A stretch of 64,000 nucleotides of DNA. Origin: Owenia fusiformis. Its lineage: Eukaryota; Annelida; Polychaeta; Sabellida; Oweniidae. The stretch is taken from NCBI GenBank assembly GCA_903813345.2, contig CAIIXF020000002.1, positions 15,942,467-16,006,466 of the forward strand, in the 5' to 3' direction. The position numbers and the translations under genes are program-made. The stretch's first letter is position 1; each line of letters begins with the position of its first letter. Under the pieces are notes generated by a model, which ran no database searches, had not been told where the DNA came from, and saw only the letters and a list, made by a program, of their open reading frames with translations. Positions 1 through 11,937 of the stretch are shown here, one piece after another.

Positions 1-630
1 CATTCGCCTTTTTATTTTTTTAACTAAATGATTGTTCTTTGATATTACGCAGAAAAAAACAATTTTCATTTACATAAACTTTATATTAGAGCTTGAAAAT
101 GTAAAAACAATATATGTCAACATATTGCGTTTTGGAGCGATGTGCAGGTTTAAGTTTTTAAAGGAGTTGAGACAGTCTCTGTTTGAAATGTTTTGAATAC
201 AATGTTAAAGGTAGATGTATATAAACGCTATTGATCTGCCAGTTCTGTTAGAATGACAATCTGATTAGGAGAACAGTTTGTAAGCAGTGATACGGAGGTA
301 GCATTCAGCGCACTTGCAGAATGTAACCTCATCCAGAAATAACAATAACACATGCACAGTAATCTAAGGAACAAAAATAGACTTGTAAAATAATAAGGCA
401 TATCTATGAATTCCTTAATTTTAGAAAGGAAATTAATATTATGACAGTTGATGAATTGAAATGCTTCATACCCTGATGGATTTTACATAAAAATGACAAG
501 CCTTTCAAACATTTCATGACTAAAGATTGGAGAACTGGAGAATAGAACTGCGACAATAACAAAAGGGCAATTATACTTCCTTCACTGAAGTTGAATATCC
601 TATAGCAGTTATTTATATTGTTTTGAGTAC
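1..630. other. Unannotated AT-rich stretch
   Basis: No repeat structure, splice-bounded open frame or transposon end was recognised. The minus-strand open frame at 404-688 has no motif and no splice context. Confidence 0.5.
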
Positions 631-785
631 AAACATTAGAAACTATAACATCTCGCATATAGACATAGAGAGGTATAACTACCCGCACAAAAACGTAAGA
701 AGTTATAATGTCCCACTTACAGGCATAGGAAATGATATCATCCCGCTTAAAGACATAGGAAGTGAAAAGACCTACTCGAAGATTT
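631..785. repeat. Degenerate 30-bp minisatellite, about 5 copies
   Basis: Five successive blocks of about 30 bp share the pattern acatag-aa--tataa-atcccgc. Because 30 is a multiple of three, the plus strand stays open over 65 codons and looks like a 10-residue peptide repeat. I read this as a by-product of the repeat period, not a gene. Confidence 0.6.
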
Positions 786-1381
786 CTTTATCAGTGCTGT
801 TGGACAAAAGCGAACAATAATGTGAGTTGATGAGCAAAATTAATAACAATTATCTATAGTGAAGTGAGATTGTCATTTTAACCAGACAAAAGACTAGCTA
901 GACTTGCTCCACAGAAGAGAAGGAGGGCTTTAGATTGCTAGATAGTCATTAAAGTCAAGCATACTGAGATAAATCAAAACAGTCTGCAGCTTTAGAGACT
1001 GGAGATCTTGTGCATTGGCATTTTGTTTGAACTTCTGCCCAATGAAGTACAATTGACATAAACAGAACTAGAACTACAGGTGAGAGAATGAACTATAACT
1101 GCTAGAAATGGGATAAACAAATTGAACATAAACTATACGTTAGATAAAAAGTAGAACTGATGGAACAAATATATATGAGTTGAATTCATAGGACTTGCCG
1201 TAAGTCAAATATTGCAATAACTGAAGCTACTTGGGATTAAAAGTAGAATGCGCAAAATAACAGAGGATATGGATATTTTGGAATACACATGAACTTAGCA
1301 AAGAGTCTGACTCACAAAATACATTGCTTTAAGAGAGAGATGTGTAGTTAGTATATGAAGAGTCGCTAGAAACATTGGATT
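786..1381. other. Unannotated AT-rich stretch
   Basis: Upstream flank of the membrane-protein-like ORF at 1382. No TATA/initiator pair or clear splice acceptor directly before that ORF was found. Confidence 0.45.
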
Positions 1382-1702
1382 ATGTCTAATCCTACTAATC
1401 CTGTACCTCACTCAATTAATGCAACAACTTTTAATAATGCAACATCACTCATGAATACAACACTGTCAACAATTATAACCACAACATTACGAACTGCATT
1501 GGAAGCAAGCACAAAGGCTCCACAAAGGACATCTTCCCCACTGAAAGCTCTCAACAGTTTTCTACCATTGTTTATATTTGTCATACTTGGGGCTGTGTTG
1601 GTGCTGTTTGGACTTGTTATTCACATCTGGGGGAAGACTGCACCCTGTTATGCAAGAGGTGTTAGGGGATTCAAAACTAATGCAACATTATCTTATGCTT
1701 AG
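1382..1702 (+). CDS. Candidate small single-pass membrane protein or terminal exon, unknown
   Basis: An open frame of 106 codons. Residues 1-57 are Thr/Ser/Asn-rich with three N-glycosylation sequons (N13-A-T, N19-A-T, N25-T-T), as in a mucin-like stalk. Residues 60-83 form a strongly hydrophobic segment (LPLFIFVILGAVLVLFGLVI) followed by a short basic tail with K85, R92, R95 and K98. There is no N-terminal signal peptide, so it is either a signal-anchor protein or the last coding exon of a longer type I membrane protein whose earlier exons lie outside the window. The final eight codons lie inside the first unit of the adjacent 40-bp minisatellite, so the array supplies the stop codon. The ATG context (attATGt) is weak. 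I do not recognise a family. A chance ORF is possible, but stalk, sequons, transmembrane segment and basic tail in that order argue for coding. Confidence 0.4.
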   Translation: MSNPTNPVPHSINATTFNNATSLMNTTLSTIITTTLRTALEASTKAPQRTSSPLKALNSFLPLFIFVILGAVLVLFGLVIHIWGKTAPCYARGVRGFKTNATLSYA

Positions 1703-3414
1703 ATTATTATGATGAACTAATGCAACACTATATTATGCTTAGATTATTATAATGAAGTAATGCAACACTATCTTATGCTTAGATTATTATAATGAACTCA
1801 TGCAACACTATCTTATGCTTAGATTATTATAATGAACTCATGCAACAATATATTATGCTTAGATTATTATAATGAACTCATGCAACACTATCTTATGCTT
1901 AGATTATTATAATGAACGAATGCAACACTATCTTATGCTTAGATTATTATAATGAACTAATGCAACACTATCTTATGCTTAGATTATTATGATGAACTAA
2001 TGCAACACTATCTTATGCTTAGATGATCATTATGAACTAATGCAACACTATTTTATGCTTAGATTATTATAAGGAGCTAATGCAACACTATCTTATGCTT
2101 AGATGATTATAATAAACTAATGCAACACTATCTTATGCTAAGATTATTATAATGAATGAATACAACACTAGCTTATATGCTTAGATTATTATAATGAACT
2201 AATGCAACACTATCTTATGCTTAGATGATCATAATAAATGAATGCAACACAATCTTATGCTTAGATTATTATAATGAACTAATGCAACACTATCTTATGC
2301 TTAGATTATTATAATGCACTAATGCAACACTATCTTATGCTTAGATTATTATAATGAACTAATGCAACACTATCTTATGCTTAGATTATTGTAATGAACT
2401 AATGCAACACTATCTTATGCTTAGATTATTATAATGCACTAATGCAACACTATCTTATGCTTAGATTATTATGATGAACTAATGCAACACTATCTTATGC
2501 TTAGATTATTATAATGAAATAATGCAACACTATCTTATGTTTAGATTATTATAATGCACTAATGCAACACTATCTTATGCTTAGATTATTATAATGAACG
2601 AATGCAACACTATCTTATGCTTAGATGATCAGAATGAAATAATGCAACACTATCTTATGCTTAGATTATTGTAATGAACCAATGCAACACTATCTTATGC
2701 TTAGATTATTATAATGAACTAATGCAACACTATCTCATGCTTAGATTATTGTAATGAACTAATGCAACACTATATTATGCTTAGATTATTATTATGAACT
2801 TATGCAACACTATCTTATGCTTAAATTATTATGATGAACTAATGCAACACTATCTTATGCTTAGATTATTGTAATGAACTAATGCAACACTATCTTATGC
2901 TTAGATTATTGTAATGAACTAATGCAACACTATCTTATGCTTAGATTATTATTATGAACTAATGCAACACTATCTTATGCTTAAATTATTATGATGAACT
3001 AATGCAACACTATCTTATGCTTAGATTATTGTAATGAACTAATGCAACAATATCTTATGCTTCGATTATTATGATGAACTAATGCAACACTATATTATGC
3101 TTAGATTATTATTATGAACTTATACAACACTATCTTATGCTTAGATTATTGTAATGAACTAATGCAACACTATCTTATGCTTAGATTATTATAATGAACT
3201 AATGCAACACTATGTTATGCTTAGATTATTATAATGAACTAATGCAACACTAACTCATGCTTAGAAAATTGTAATTAACTAATGCAAGACTATCTTATGC
3301 TTAGATTATTATAATGAACTAATGCAACACTATGTTATGCTTAGATTATTATAATGAACTAATGCAACACTAACTCACGCTTAGAAAATTGTAATTAACT
3401 AATGCAAGACTATC
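1679..3414. repeat. 40-bp minisatellite, about 43 copies
   Basis: The unit is aatgcaacactatcttatgc followed by ttagattattataatgaact, repeated with a few percent divergence for 1.7 kb. Recurrent variants (gatgatca for gattatta; gtaatg for ataatg; cact for aact) recur in a non-random order. The last part repeats as a 120-bp higher-order unit (3241-3360, then 3361-3414) marked by taactca(t/c)gcttagaaaatt. Confidence 0.95.
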
Positions 3415-4435
3415 CAGTGTTTTACAATCATTGTAAAAAAATGTTTTTGAATTCAATATGGACTGAAGGGACAGTGCAGTAAATATTCAGAACCCAAAAA
3501 ATACGTTTCATTATGTGTATAGTATTACATACCTAGCGAAGCATTTGTATTGAAGTTAATGGGAAAGTAACATCATGTGTCGTTTCCATCTAATTTTACT
3601 CTCAAACAATTGTGTGACGCCATTGATACAAAGTAGTAATGGGAATAAAGGTAATACATCAGTTGTGTCACTATGACATGAAATATGCCTTCGTTCTTGC
3701 CCAAATATAGAGCCTCGCAATATAGAACCTATTTTGGCAGAAATCAGGCATATTTCAAGTAATAGTGACATAACCTCTAAATAAAGACCAGATAAGGAGC
3801 ATTGTTTATTAATGCTAACTTTTATTCTTGTCTTTTTGACAATTTGACCTCACAAAATGTTCTTGAAATTGATTAATAACAAACATTCCCCAAAAGAAGG
3901 TGTGTTAACCAAGAAACAAATGTATACTGTATTATAATCTGTATATGATAAATATGCAACTTCTTGATCATGATGTGGAGAAGAGAAGCTTTGTTAAATA
4001 AGTTTAGTCAACTAGAAGGAGAATCGGCTGCTGTGATTCCCTCATGGCAATTTTTTAATTAAAAGAGGCTTCACTCAACCACATGACGTGAAGATCAATG
4101 AAAAGTCATTAAGGTATTCCCAAACATCTCTTACTTAGTTTGTGACTAAAGATTGCTTGGTGGTAGTAAGACTATAGATCATCGGAGAAAGGCTGAATTT
4201 TAAATGTTGTCATTATAGCGCATGATCAACAAGTCTTAGCGATATAAGAAAGAAGATCTAGGAAGATATAACTGAAATATGACTGAATTTTGGGGATTGC
4301 CAGTCCTCCTTGAATGACATATATAGAAGATAACCTATGATTTATGATAGATATAATATTTATCCAGATATGGATATGATATCATTACCAGTATCCATAT
4401 TTATTCCATAGTTAAATGGTGTTCATCATTGTTTG
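3415..4435. other. Unannotated unique-looking stretch
   Basis: AT-rich sequence with no convincing exon or transposon terminus. The minus frame at 3556-3771 shows no motif. Confidence 0.45.
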
Positions 4436-4842
4436 CTATTGTAAATAATCATCATGTTATTCAGATATATGAAACTAATAATGTTGTTTATGGTTGTTAG
4501 TAATTGTCCCCCAGTGTTCTTACTAATTGGAGTGACCGAATAGCCGTGTTGCTGTCAACCTCATTTTGAAAAAATCTATTAACCTTTGGTTGTGACATAC
4601 AAGCTGCATTCAATGGTTTATTGAAAAAATATGATATTCATCACTTGTTACAAAAATCCTTGACATGATTCCTATGAATATTATGTTAACTATGGAATAA
4701 ATATAATTATTCAAGTGCCAATATATGTACAAATGCTGTATATGTATATGATGTGTTTTATTGTAAATAATCATAATGTTATTCAGAAATATGAAACTAA
4801 TTTTGTTGTTTATCATGGTTGTTTGGTGTCTGCCAGTGTTCA
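4436..4842. repeat. Diverged direct duplication, about 85 bp, spaced by 320 bp
   Basis: Copies at about 4436-4520 and 4758-4842 share ttgtaaataatcat-atgtta, ttcaga-atatgaaacta, ttgttgtttat and ccagtgttc in the same order. No terminal inverted repeats were seen. It may be two scraps of one dispersed family. Confidence 0.6.
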
Positions 4843-5442
4843 TCCATACATCATTAAATAAAAATGTAATTTCCTTAGGCATGATCACTTTTACCTTTTA
4901 CATTATATATATACATATTGAAGTGAAAAACTTCAATGTAAATTCCAGTATTTTTGAAGGTTAAGAATATTGGTTTTCATTTTCCTTCTATTGAAAACCA
5001 TCATAATGTCAGACAATAACAAGAATGAAGACTAATTAGCCTATTTGGAGTCATGTTATAATCAATACAGAGGTAGATATGATTGCCAGAAATTAAATTT
5101 TGTAATGATTTAAAGAAGCACAGTAAGAAGGCTATCAATTATAAATTGATGTCCAAAGTAATTGTAGGCGGAAGATTTTACAAAATTATTTTTGAATTTA
5201 GAGCCAGTTATTGTTGTCAGACAATAAATATGCCAGGCATTGCTTGGTCGTAGCGTTTAATGCACCGAATGAACTCTAGTATGATCTGGGGAATGTTGGC
5301 TGCCAATCCTCATTGGCATTCATGATTATTACAGAACAATCATCTGCAATTTTACCTCTTGTCACATCCAAAAGGCAATACATGTATTTTCAAAGCTTGA
5401 GACAGGTGCATCTATGCGAGATTTGTTTTTTCTCGTTCTTTT
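4843..5442. other. Unannotated stretch
   Basis: No feature recognised. Ends at the start of a Helentron-like repeat fragment. Confidence 0.4.
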
Positions 5443-5671
5443 TGGTGAGCTATTGCAATCACTCACTTGTCCGTCTGTTTAAAACCTGTGTCAATAGGAT
5501 TCCCGTTTTTGAGTTGTTTTTGTTCAACATCAATACAGAAAACTCCCCTATGACTCCTGGTTCAAAAGCTCGGCTATTTTGAAAATGGTCGCCATTTTTG
5601 TCTCACGAAATTCACCTTTGGCCCATTTCCTAGCTTTACAAATAATTTCAGGTGATTGTAAAAAGCCATTC
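5443..5671 (-). mobile_element. Fragment of the Helentron-like repeat also seen at 16982-18697
   Basis: It shares ggtgagct-ttgcagtcact (imperfect), cacttgtccgtctg, aaaacc-ctgt, ataggattcccgtttt, gttcaacatcaatacagaaa, actcccctatgactcctggt, the aaaatgg-cgcca block and cctagctttacaaataattt in the same order as the full copy. Only one central repeat is present and the terminal hairpin is degraded. The open frame at 5313-5582 lies within this repeat and is not a gene. Confidence 0.8.
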
Positions 5672-5884
5672 ATATAAACATTAACCATGCAAAAGCAGTT
5701 CATCCAAACTCACTTACACAGCTACCACCGGGTAACAGCGCATGTCAGTGAGTGTTAGTGCATGCAATCATTTAATTTGTGCCACGGGGCTTTTTTGTTC
5801 TTTTTCTTGATACTTGGGGGGGGGGGAATCTCATTACCTATTGCGCAATGCACTACCGCCTCGGGCAATTCAAAAATGCAGCAT

Positions 5885-7440
5885 TAGTGTACACCTGCTA
5901 TAACTGTTAGCTAATTGTATTTTAGGTCTACTTTTACTCTACAGCTGCTATAATTGTTAACTATTTATTATATTTTAGGTCTACTTTTAGTCTACACCTT
6001 CTATAACTATTAGCTAATTGTATTTAAGTCTACTTTTAGTGTACACCTGCTATAACTGTTAGCTATTTATATTTTAGGTTTACTTATTAGTCTACACCTG
6101 CTATAACTGTAAGCTATTTATATTTTAGGTCTACTTTTAGTCTACACCTGCTATAACTCTGCTATAACTATTAACTAATTGTATTTAAGGTCTACTTTTA
6201 GTGTATACCTGATATAACTGTTAGTTATTTATATTTTAAGTCTACTTTTAGTGTACACCTGCTATAATTGTTAGCTATTTATTATATTTTAAGTCTACTT
6301 TTAGTGTACACCTGCTATAATTGTTAGCTATTTATTATATTTTAGGTCTACTTTTAGTGTACACCTGCTATAAATGTTAGCTATTTATATTTTAGGTCTA
6401 CTTTAAGTGTACACCTGCTATAACTGTAAGCTATTTATATTTTAGGTCTACTTTTAGTGTACACCTGCTATAACTGTTAGCTATTTATATTTTAGGTCTA
6501 CTTTTAGTGTACACCTGCTATAACTGTTAGCTATTTATATTTTAAGTCTACTTTTAGTGTACACCTGCTATAAATATTAGCTATTTATATTTTAGGTCTA
6601 CTTTTAGTGTACACCTGCTATAACTGTTAGCTATTTATTATATTTTAGGTCTACTTTTAGTCTACACCTGCTATAACTATTAGCTAATTGTATTTTAGGT
6701 CTACTTTTAGTGTACACCTGCTATAACTGTTAGCTATTTATTATATTTTAGGTCTACTTTTAGTCTACACCTGCTATAACTATTAGCTAATTGTATTTTA
6801 GGTCTACTTTTAGTGTACACCTGCTATAACTGTTAACTATTTATATTTTAGGTCTACTTTTAGTGTACACCTGCTATAACTGTTAGCTATTTATATTTTA
6901 GGTTTACCTATTAGTCTACACCTGCTATAACTGTAAGCTATTTATATTTTAGGCCTACTTTTAGTCTACACCTGCTATAACTCTGCTATAACTATTAACT
7001 AATTGTATTTTAGGTCTACTTTTAGTGTATACCTGATATAACTGTTAGTTATTTATATTTTAAGTCTACTTTTAGTGTACACCTGCTATAATTGTTAGCT
7101 ATTTATTATATTTTAAGTCTACTTTTAGTGTACACCTGCTATAATTGTTAGCTATTCATTATATTTTAGGTCTACTTTTACTGTACACCTGCTATAAATG
7201 TTAGCTATTTATATTTTAGGTCTACTTTAAGTGTACACCTGCTATAACTGTAAGCTATTTATATTTTAGGTCTACTTTTAGTGTACACCTGCTTTAAATG
7301 TTAGCTATTTATATTTTAGGTCTACTTTTAGTTTACACCTGCTATAACTGTAAGCTATTTATATTTTAGGTCTACATTTAGTGTACATCTGCTATAACTG
7401 TTAGCTATTTATATTTTAGGGTTACTTTTAGTCAACACCT
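5885..7440. repeat. 50-bp minisatellite, about 30 copies, with 824-bp higher-order repeat
   Basis: The unit is ctataactgttagctattta, then tattttaggtctacttttag, then tgtacacctg (50 bp), with 53-bp variants that contain ttatta. A distinctive run (an aggtttac variant, then a doubled ctataactctgctataacta, then tgtatacctgatataac) occurs at about 6077-6240 and again at about 6901-7065, an offset of 824 bp. This shows duplication of a multi-unit block. Confidence 0.95.
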
Positions 7441-7761
7441 GCCATTACTATCAGTTAGCTTGGTTGAAGTACATGTGTAAGACAACCAAAGTTCGCACTT
7501 CACCATTTATAGAATAAGAAGCTTAGAGAATTATGCTTTCTGACTAATTTGGGTTTTAGAAACTAAGTACAGTTTATTATTAGTACATCACAATGCTAAT
7601 GAGTGATCTGACTTTGATATCAATAGCAACCTTTTAGTGAATTAAATTGGAATCGCAATTGAGTCAAAAGCATTCAGTCAGGAGCTAGAAACACTTTGTT
7701 CATTTCCTGCATTTGAGTATATTATGTATGAAACTATACCAATGTCATTGTGTAACATATT

Positions 7762-7983
7762 CTACGCTACTCTATTTAATGAGAGTTTGAGACCAAATTT
7801 TCTGTGAGCATTTGAAAATAAGTTGGTTTTCAAATGTTCAAATGTCGGGGCATAGTCATCAGCAAATAGACTTTTGTGCAGCACCCACTTGAATGCGTAT
7901 TGTTTCTGGCACCAAGGGGGTCGCAAGTTGAATAGCTTGCTGTCATTCCACCTCCTTATGTTGATATATAGCAAGCAAGACAT
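7762..7983 (-). pseudogene. Non-LTR reverse transcriptase fragment
   Basis: The minus frame contains the catalytic-type signature SLFADDYA. Before it lies KLFNLRPPWCQKQYAF, resembling the LFNLRRL-AKTKV segment seen before FADD in many animal LINE polymerases. After it lies RKFGLKLSLN, like the FGL-ISL-KTEV segment that follows. Only about 70 codons survive and the frame starts and ends abruptly, so this is a decayed scrap of a LINE polymerase palm domain. No endonuclease or other polymerase motif is visible nearby. The family assignment comes from recalled consensus motifs, not from a search. Confidence 0.55.
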
Positions 7984-8379
7984 TTGGCATAGTACAACTA
8001 AAATAAATTAATAACTATAAAAAGATCACTTGTTTTAGCAGACAATTGTACTAGAATGCCATTAACTCTAAAATTAATAGGATTTGTGTTTTATTTCTTA
8101 TTCTCTCAGAAATATATTTTATATTGATTGGAAGAATGTGTTGTCAGATTTCTGATCTGCGCATTGGTTTTGCCATATACATATCATAAGAATACTCCAA
8201 GAATTGTCAACTTTTGTTTATCAAAACAATCACTTTATCAAATGGAACTACCACTTATTTTCTCATGAAATATTTATTTTGTGACTAAGAATAGTATTTT
8301 TTATAATATGTTGTTCAGATCTTATATTAATGTCTTTTTGGATACGAAGATATAAACCTAGCCTGTTACTGCTGCTAAG
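7984..8379. other. Unannotated stretch
   Basis: AT-rich sequence between a LINE scrap and a palindromic MITE. Nothing recognised. Confidence 0.4.
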
Positions 8380-8558
8380 CTTGAATTCGCGAATACAACT
8401 AATGCCTGTCGGCTACCGGATTAATTTACTATTTTACTGGAAACTCATTTAAATATGAATAGTACCTGCCACTATTCCATTCATATTTAAATGAGTTGGT
8501 CGTAAAATACTAAGTTAATCTTGTAGCCAATAGGCGTTAGTTGCATTCGCGATTACAA
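8380..8558. mobile_element. Palindromic MITE, about 179 bp
   Basis: The two halves are reverse complements almost to the centre. The left arm runs from ttgaattcgcgaatacaact through ctcatttaaatatgaat; the right arm mirrors it from attcatatttaaatgag to agttgcattcgcgattacaa. The spacer is about 7 bp (around 8465-8471). Mismatches are spread through both arms, as in an aged hairpin element. No clear target-site duplication was found, so no superfamily is proposed. Confidence 0.8.
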
Positions 8559-9463
8559 GGTAAATCTCAAAAAAATCCTGTACAGTCTTCTATACTATAA
8601 GAATCATCTTCACAAAAATGAAATGTTTGATTACTCATTAAATTTCATAATATTTACCATCAATACCTTACCGCCCTTAGGGAATGATGTTCAGGAATAG
8701 TCTGAATTTACCCTTAACTTATCTTAATATTAATAACTCTGGTTCTAAATTATCCTTTACATGTATTTAATTTTCCAATAAAAAATTACCCATAGAGCAT
8801 GCATTACAGATAACTAGATGGGAATTATGTGTAAAACTTATCTTACTTAAGCAACCCTAAATTCTAGGGTATCATCGTGTACCCCCCCCCCATGTACTTT
8901 ACCTTCCCCTCATTGTTGTGTTGGGAAGGTGAAGAAAAGGTGAATTCATAGAGTATCATTACATTTCTGATTAAGCCACTAATGCCTTACAGTTACATAT
9001 TGGTTTTAGACCTAATAACACATCATATTATTTATTGATGATGATTTAATGACAAGTTGAATCTGTCTCGGAAGCAGAGCTGTAGGATCCTACACAGGGA
9101 TCATAACTTCCTTACGATTGCACATAAAACAATTACATCATTAACCATACTACGTGCATCATTGCAGAATATATACCTATACATACATCATACAAAACAG
9201 TAAGATATCATTCTATGAATCCACATCATTTTATATTCATTTGATTTCCTGTTATTCTTGTTATTAGTGGCTTTCTTTCTCAGATTCATGATTAACTGAG
9301 TGGAAATATTTCTTGAGGGCTTTTACCTGTATCTCATATGTCTTAATGTTTACCATAAAGCTCTAGTTGTCAACCTAGTTATTGTATCTTTACATCCCTG
9401 TAGGAGTTTATGTTAGAGTGGGTACAAATAGATTTGCTTCAAGACTATAAAAACATTTGCTGT
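8559..9463. other. Unannotated stretch
   Basis: Contains a C homopolymer at about 8881-8890 and no recognisable gene or transposon end. Confidence 0.4.
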
Positions 9464-10780
9464 ACTTCTACTTAATTTGGCGGATCTGCCAAATTGTTAA
9501 AGTCCACCAAATTAAGTCGCCACCAAATTCCTAAATTCCCGGAGATTTGCACTGACCAAAATTTACCACATTTTCCAGTTAAATATTTTCTTTCATAATT
9601 TGTTCAAAGGAGCATGTAGGTTATCGTAAACAATTTCAAACGATTCTAACTTGAATTATGAATATTTTCTAATCATGATGAACTTGGTTGTATCTTTGAA
9701 ATCCATTCATTGTCTTCGAGAAAAGTGTATATATTGATAATTTAGTTAATCAGACCTAAGTGATATTGAAGGGGCAATTGACCAATCAACATACTTTTTC
9801 AAAAATGTTGACCTAATTTTCACCAAAAATGCAACCTTTTATTATATTGTTGAATGCATAATTAGAATGTGCTTTAAGACATGTTCGATTTCCTAAAAGG
9901 AAAAGTTGATTGCTCCAGGGACTTTAAAGATACTGAATTTGGATGACCAAAATGAACTGAAACCAATGGATAGCATGAGATTTTTCAATGGAGAAATAAC
10001 ATGGGGAACACTTATCTTAAAGCAATTAAGTTTTTCTTTCAAGAACTATTTGATACATCAAAATAGAGAATAGTAATGCATTAAACATTGTAAAAAATGA
10101 TTGCATTTTTGGTGAAAATTGGGTCAACATCTTTGAAAAAGTGTGTTGATGGGTTGATTGCTAGTTAAATATCTCCGAGTTTGTTTGACTTTATTATTAC
10201 TGTATACATGTATAATTTTCTTTGAGATAATGAATTGATCTAACAGATAAACCTGTCTTCATTGTCAGAAAATAGTCATAGTCCAAGATATAACCTTCTG
10301 AAATTGTTTACAATAACCTACATGCTCCTTTGTCACTTTTGTACAATAACAACAACAATATGTCCATTCTCAACTCTTTTAACCTCTTGAATACCCAGAG
10401 TGACGGATATATCCGTCACAAATGAAATAAGACTGGTGCCCAGAGGGACGAGAAAATCCGTCACAAAATTTTTCACAAAAATTGCTCTCATTTGAACAAT
10501 TTTCATCCAATTTACACAAAAAATGTTTTAAAACGTGTAGAAATGATCTCTGCCGTCCAATTTTACTAAGCTGAGCATCTAAAGTTGTATAGGTATGTAA
10601 TAAAACGTCAAAAGGTGGCAACAAATTGAAAAATTCTCTGGTTTCATGCCAATTTTAGAGCCTGGGATTCAAGAGGTTAAAAGAACAGTCTAATTGCCAA
10701 ATTTTTCATTGTGGCAAGTCTGCCAAATTAAGTAGCCGCCTAATGTTCAAAACAGCAAATCCTCCAAAATAAGTAGAAGT
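9464..10780. mobile_element. 1.3 kb fold-back element with long inverted arms
   Basis: The left end acttctacttaatttggcgg mirrors the right end tccaaaataagtagaagt. Further matching inverted blocks follow inward: caaaggagcatgtaggttat at 9605 against ataacctacatgctcctttg at 10313, and gttgacctaattttcaccaa at 9810 against ttggtgaaaattgggtcaac at 10110. The arms are each about 430 bp, with a short unique centre near 9900-10000. No transposase is present. The right arm is interrupted by a separate TTAA-flanked MITE, so this element is older than that insertion. Confidence 0.8.
10383..10676. mobile_element. piggyBac-type MITE, 294 bp, TTAA target duplication
   Basis: Bounded by TTAA at 10379-10382 and 10677-10680. 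The termini are inverted repeats: CCTCTTGAATACCCAG on the left and CTGGGATTCAAGAGG on the right. Internal copies of gacggatatatccgtcac and ggacgagaaaatccgtcac form subterminal repeats. TTAA duplication is the hallmark of the piggyBac superfamily. There is no transposase, so it is non-autonomous. It sits inside the right arm of the fold-back element 9464-10780. Confidence 0.8.
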
Positions 10781-11599
10781 GTGAATCAATTAATGCCCAT
10801 GTTCTGTTATATTTGGATTCATATAAGCACATGTATTTCATATTTCTAATATTCTTAGTGACTGATATGTCATGGTTAGATGACATCAGAGAATCAATAA
10901 AAGATATACATGTAGATATATCATATACCTATATGTCTATTAATACATTTCTGTAATGCTTTGGATTTGTAGCTGTCATTATGGAATATTTATCATCACA
11001 TGAAATGGAAATGTGTATGGGCAATTCGAGAGGAATATATTTTAAATATTATTATCAAATTGATATAAATGTATAATAATCATTATTTGAGCATCAAATT
11101 CAGTTATTAATTTTTAAGATCATTATTTTGTACTCAAGACAATATCTACAAAAACTAATAAACAAGTGACATTTTTATTGTTCCACTGGTTGATGTTATC
11201 GGAGTAATTTCTTTGTCAGGAGGTAACTTCAGGTTAACTTATATAAATATAGGCTACCACTTGAGCACTGATTTCCTATGTGTATACTTTTGCCAATCAG
11301 CTTTCAAGTAACCTTTCAAGTAACCTGTAAGTCAGAAATACGTCAATGGGTCCCATGGGATCTTATCTTGTTTGCCCATGACCTGTCCTGCTAATTCCCC
11401 TGGCACTCCAACATGGGGACGTCATGGGATTTTCCACATGTAGGACCTTACATGAGGGTCATTGAAAAGTCAAATCTCAAAATAAAGGTCAGATCTGAAC
11501 TCTGCAAAGTAGATTTTCTAAAGAGTACAATTTGAAGCAATATTTCAAAATTGCTGTGATCTCTTGAAAATGAACATAGACTAAGAAAAGGAATATAGT
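10781..11599. other. Unannotated stretch
   Basis: No motif or splice-bounded open frame recognised. Confidence 0.4.
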
Positions 11600-11937
11600 A
11601 ATTTGATGATCAGCTTTTGTGACCTAACTTGATGATCAGCTTTTGTGACCTAATTTGATGACCAGATTTTGTGTCCTAATTTGATGACCAGCTTCTGTGA
11701 CCTAATTTGGTGATCAGCTTTTGTGACCTGATTTGATGATAAGCTTTTGTGACCTAATTTGATAATCAGCTTTTGTGATCTGATTTGATGATAAGCTTTT
11801 GTGACCTAATTTGATGATCAGTTTTTGTGATCTAATTTGATGACCAGCTTTTCTGACCTAATTTGATGATCATCTTTTGTGATCTAATGTGATGATCAGC
11901 TTTTGTGACCTAATGTGATGATCAGCTTTTGTGAGAG
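11600..11937. repeat. 26-bp minisatellite, about 13 copies
   Basis: The unit ttgatgatcagcttttgtga plus cctaat is tandemly repeated with point variants (gataatcagc, gatgaccagc, tgatct). It includes multiple tgatca palindromes. Confidence 0.95.

Noticed and set aside
1679-3414. CRISPR-like regular array
   Set aside because: No unique spacers between repeats; repeats are contiguous and diverge gradually, as in a eukaryotic minisatellite.
5313-5582. 89-codon ORF with a hydrophobic stretch
   Set aside because: Most of it is the same repeat as the central unit of the Helentron-like element at 16982.
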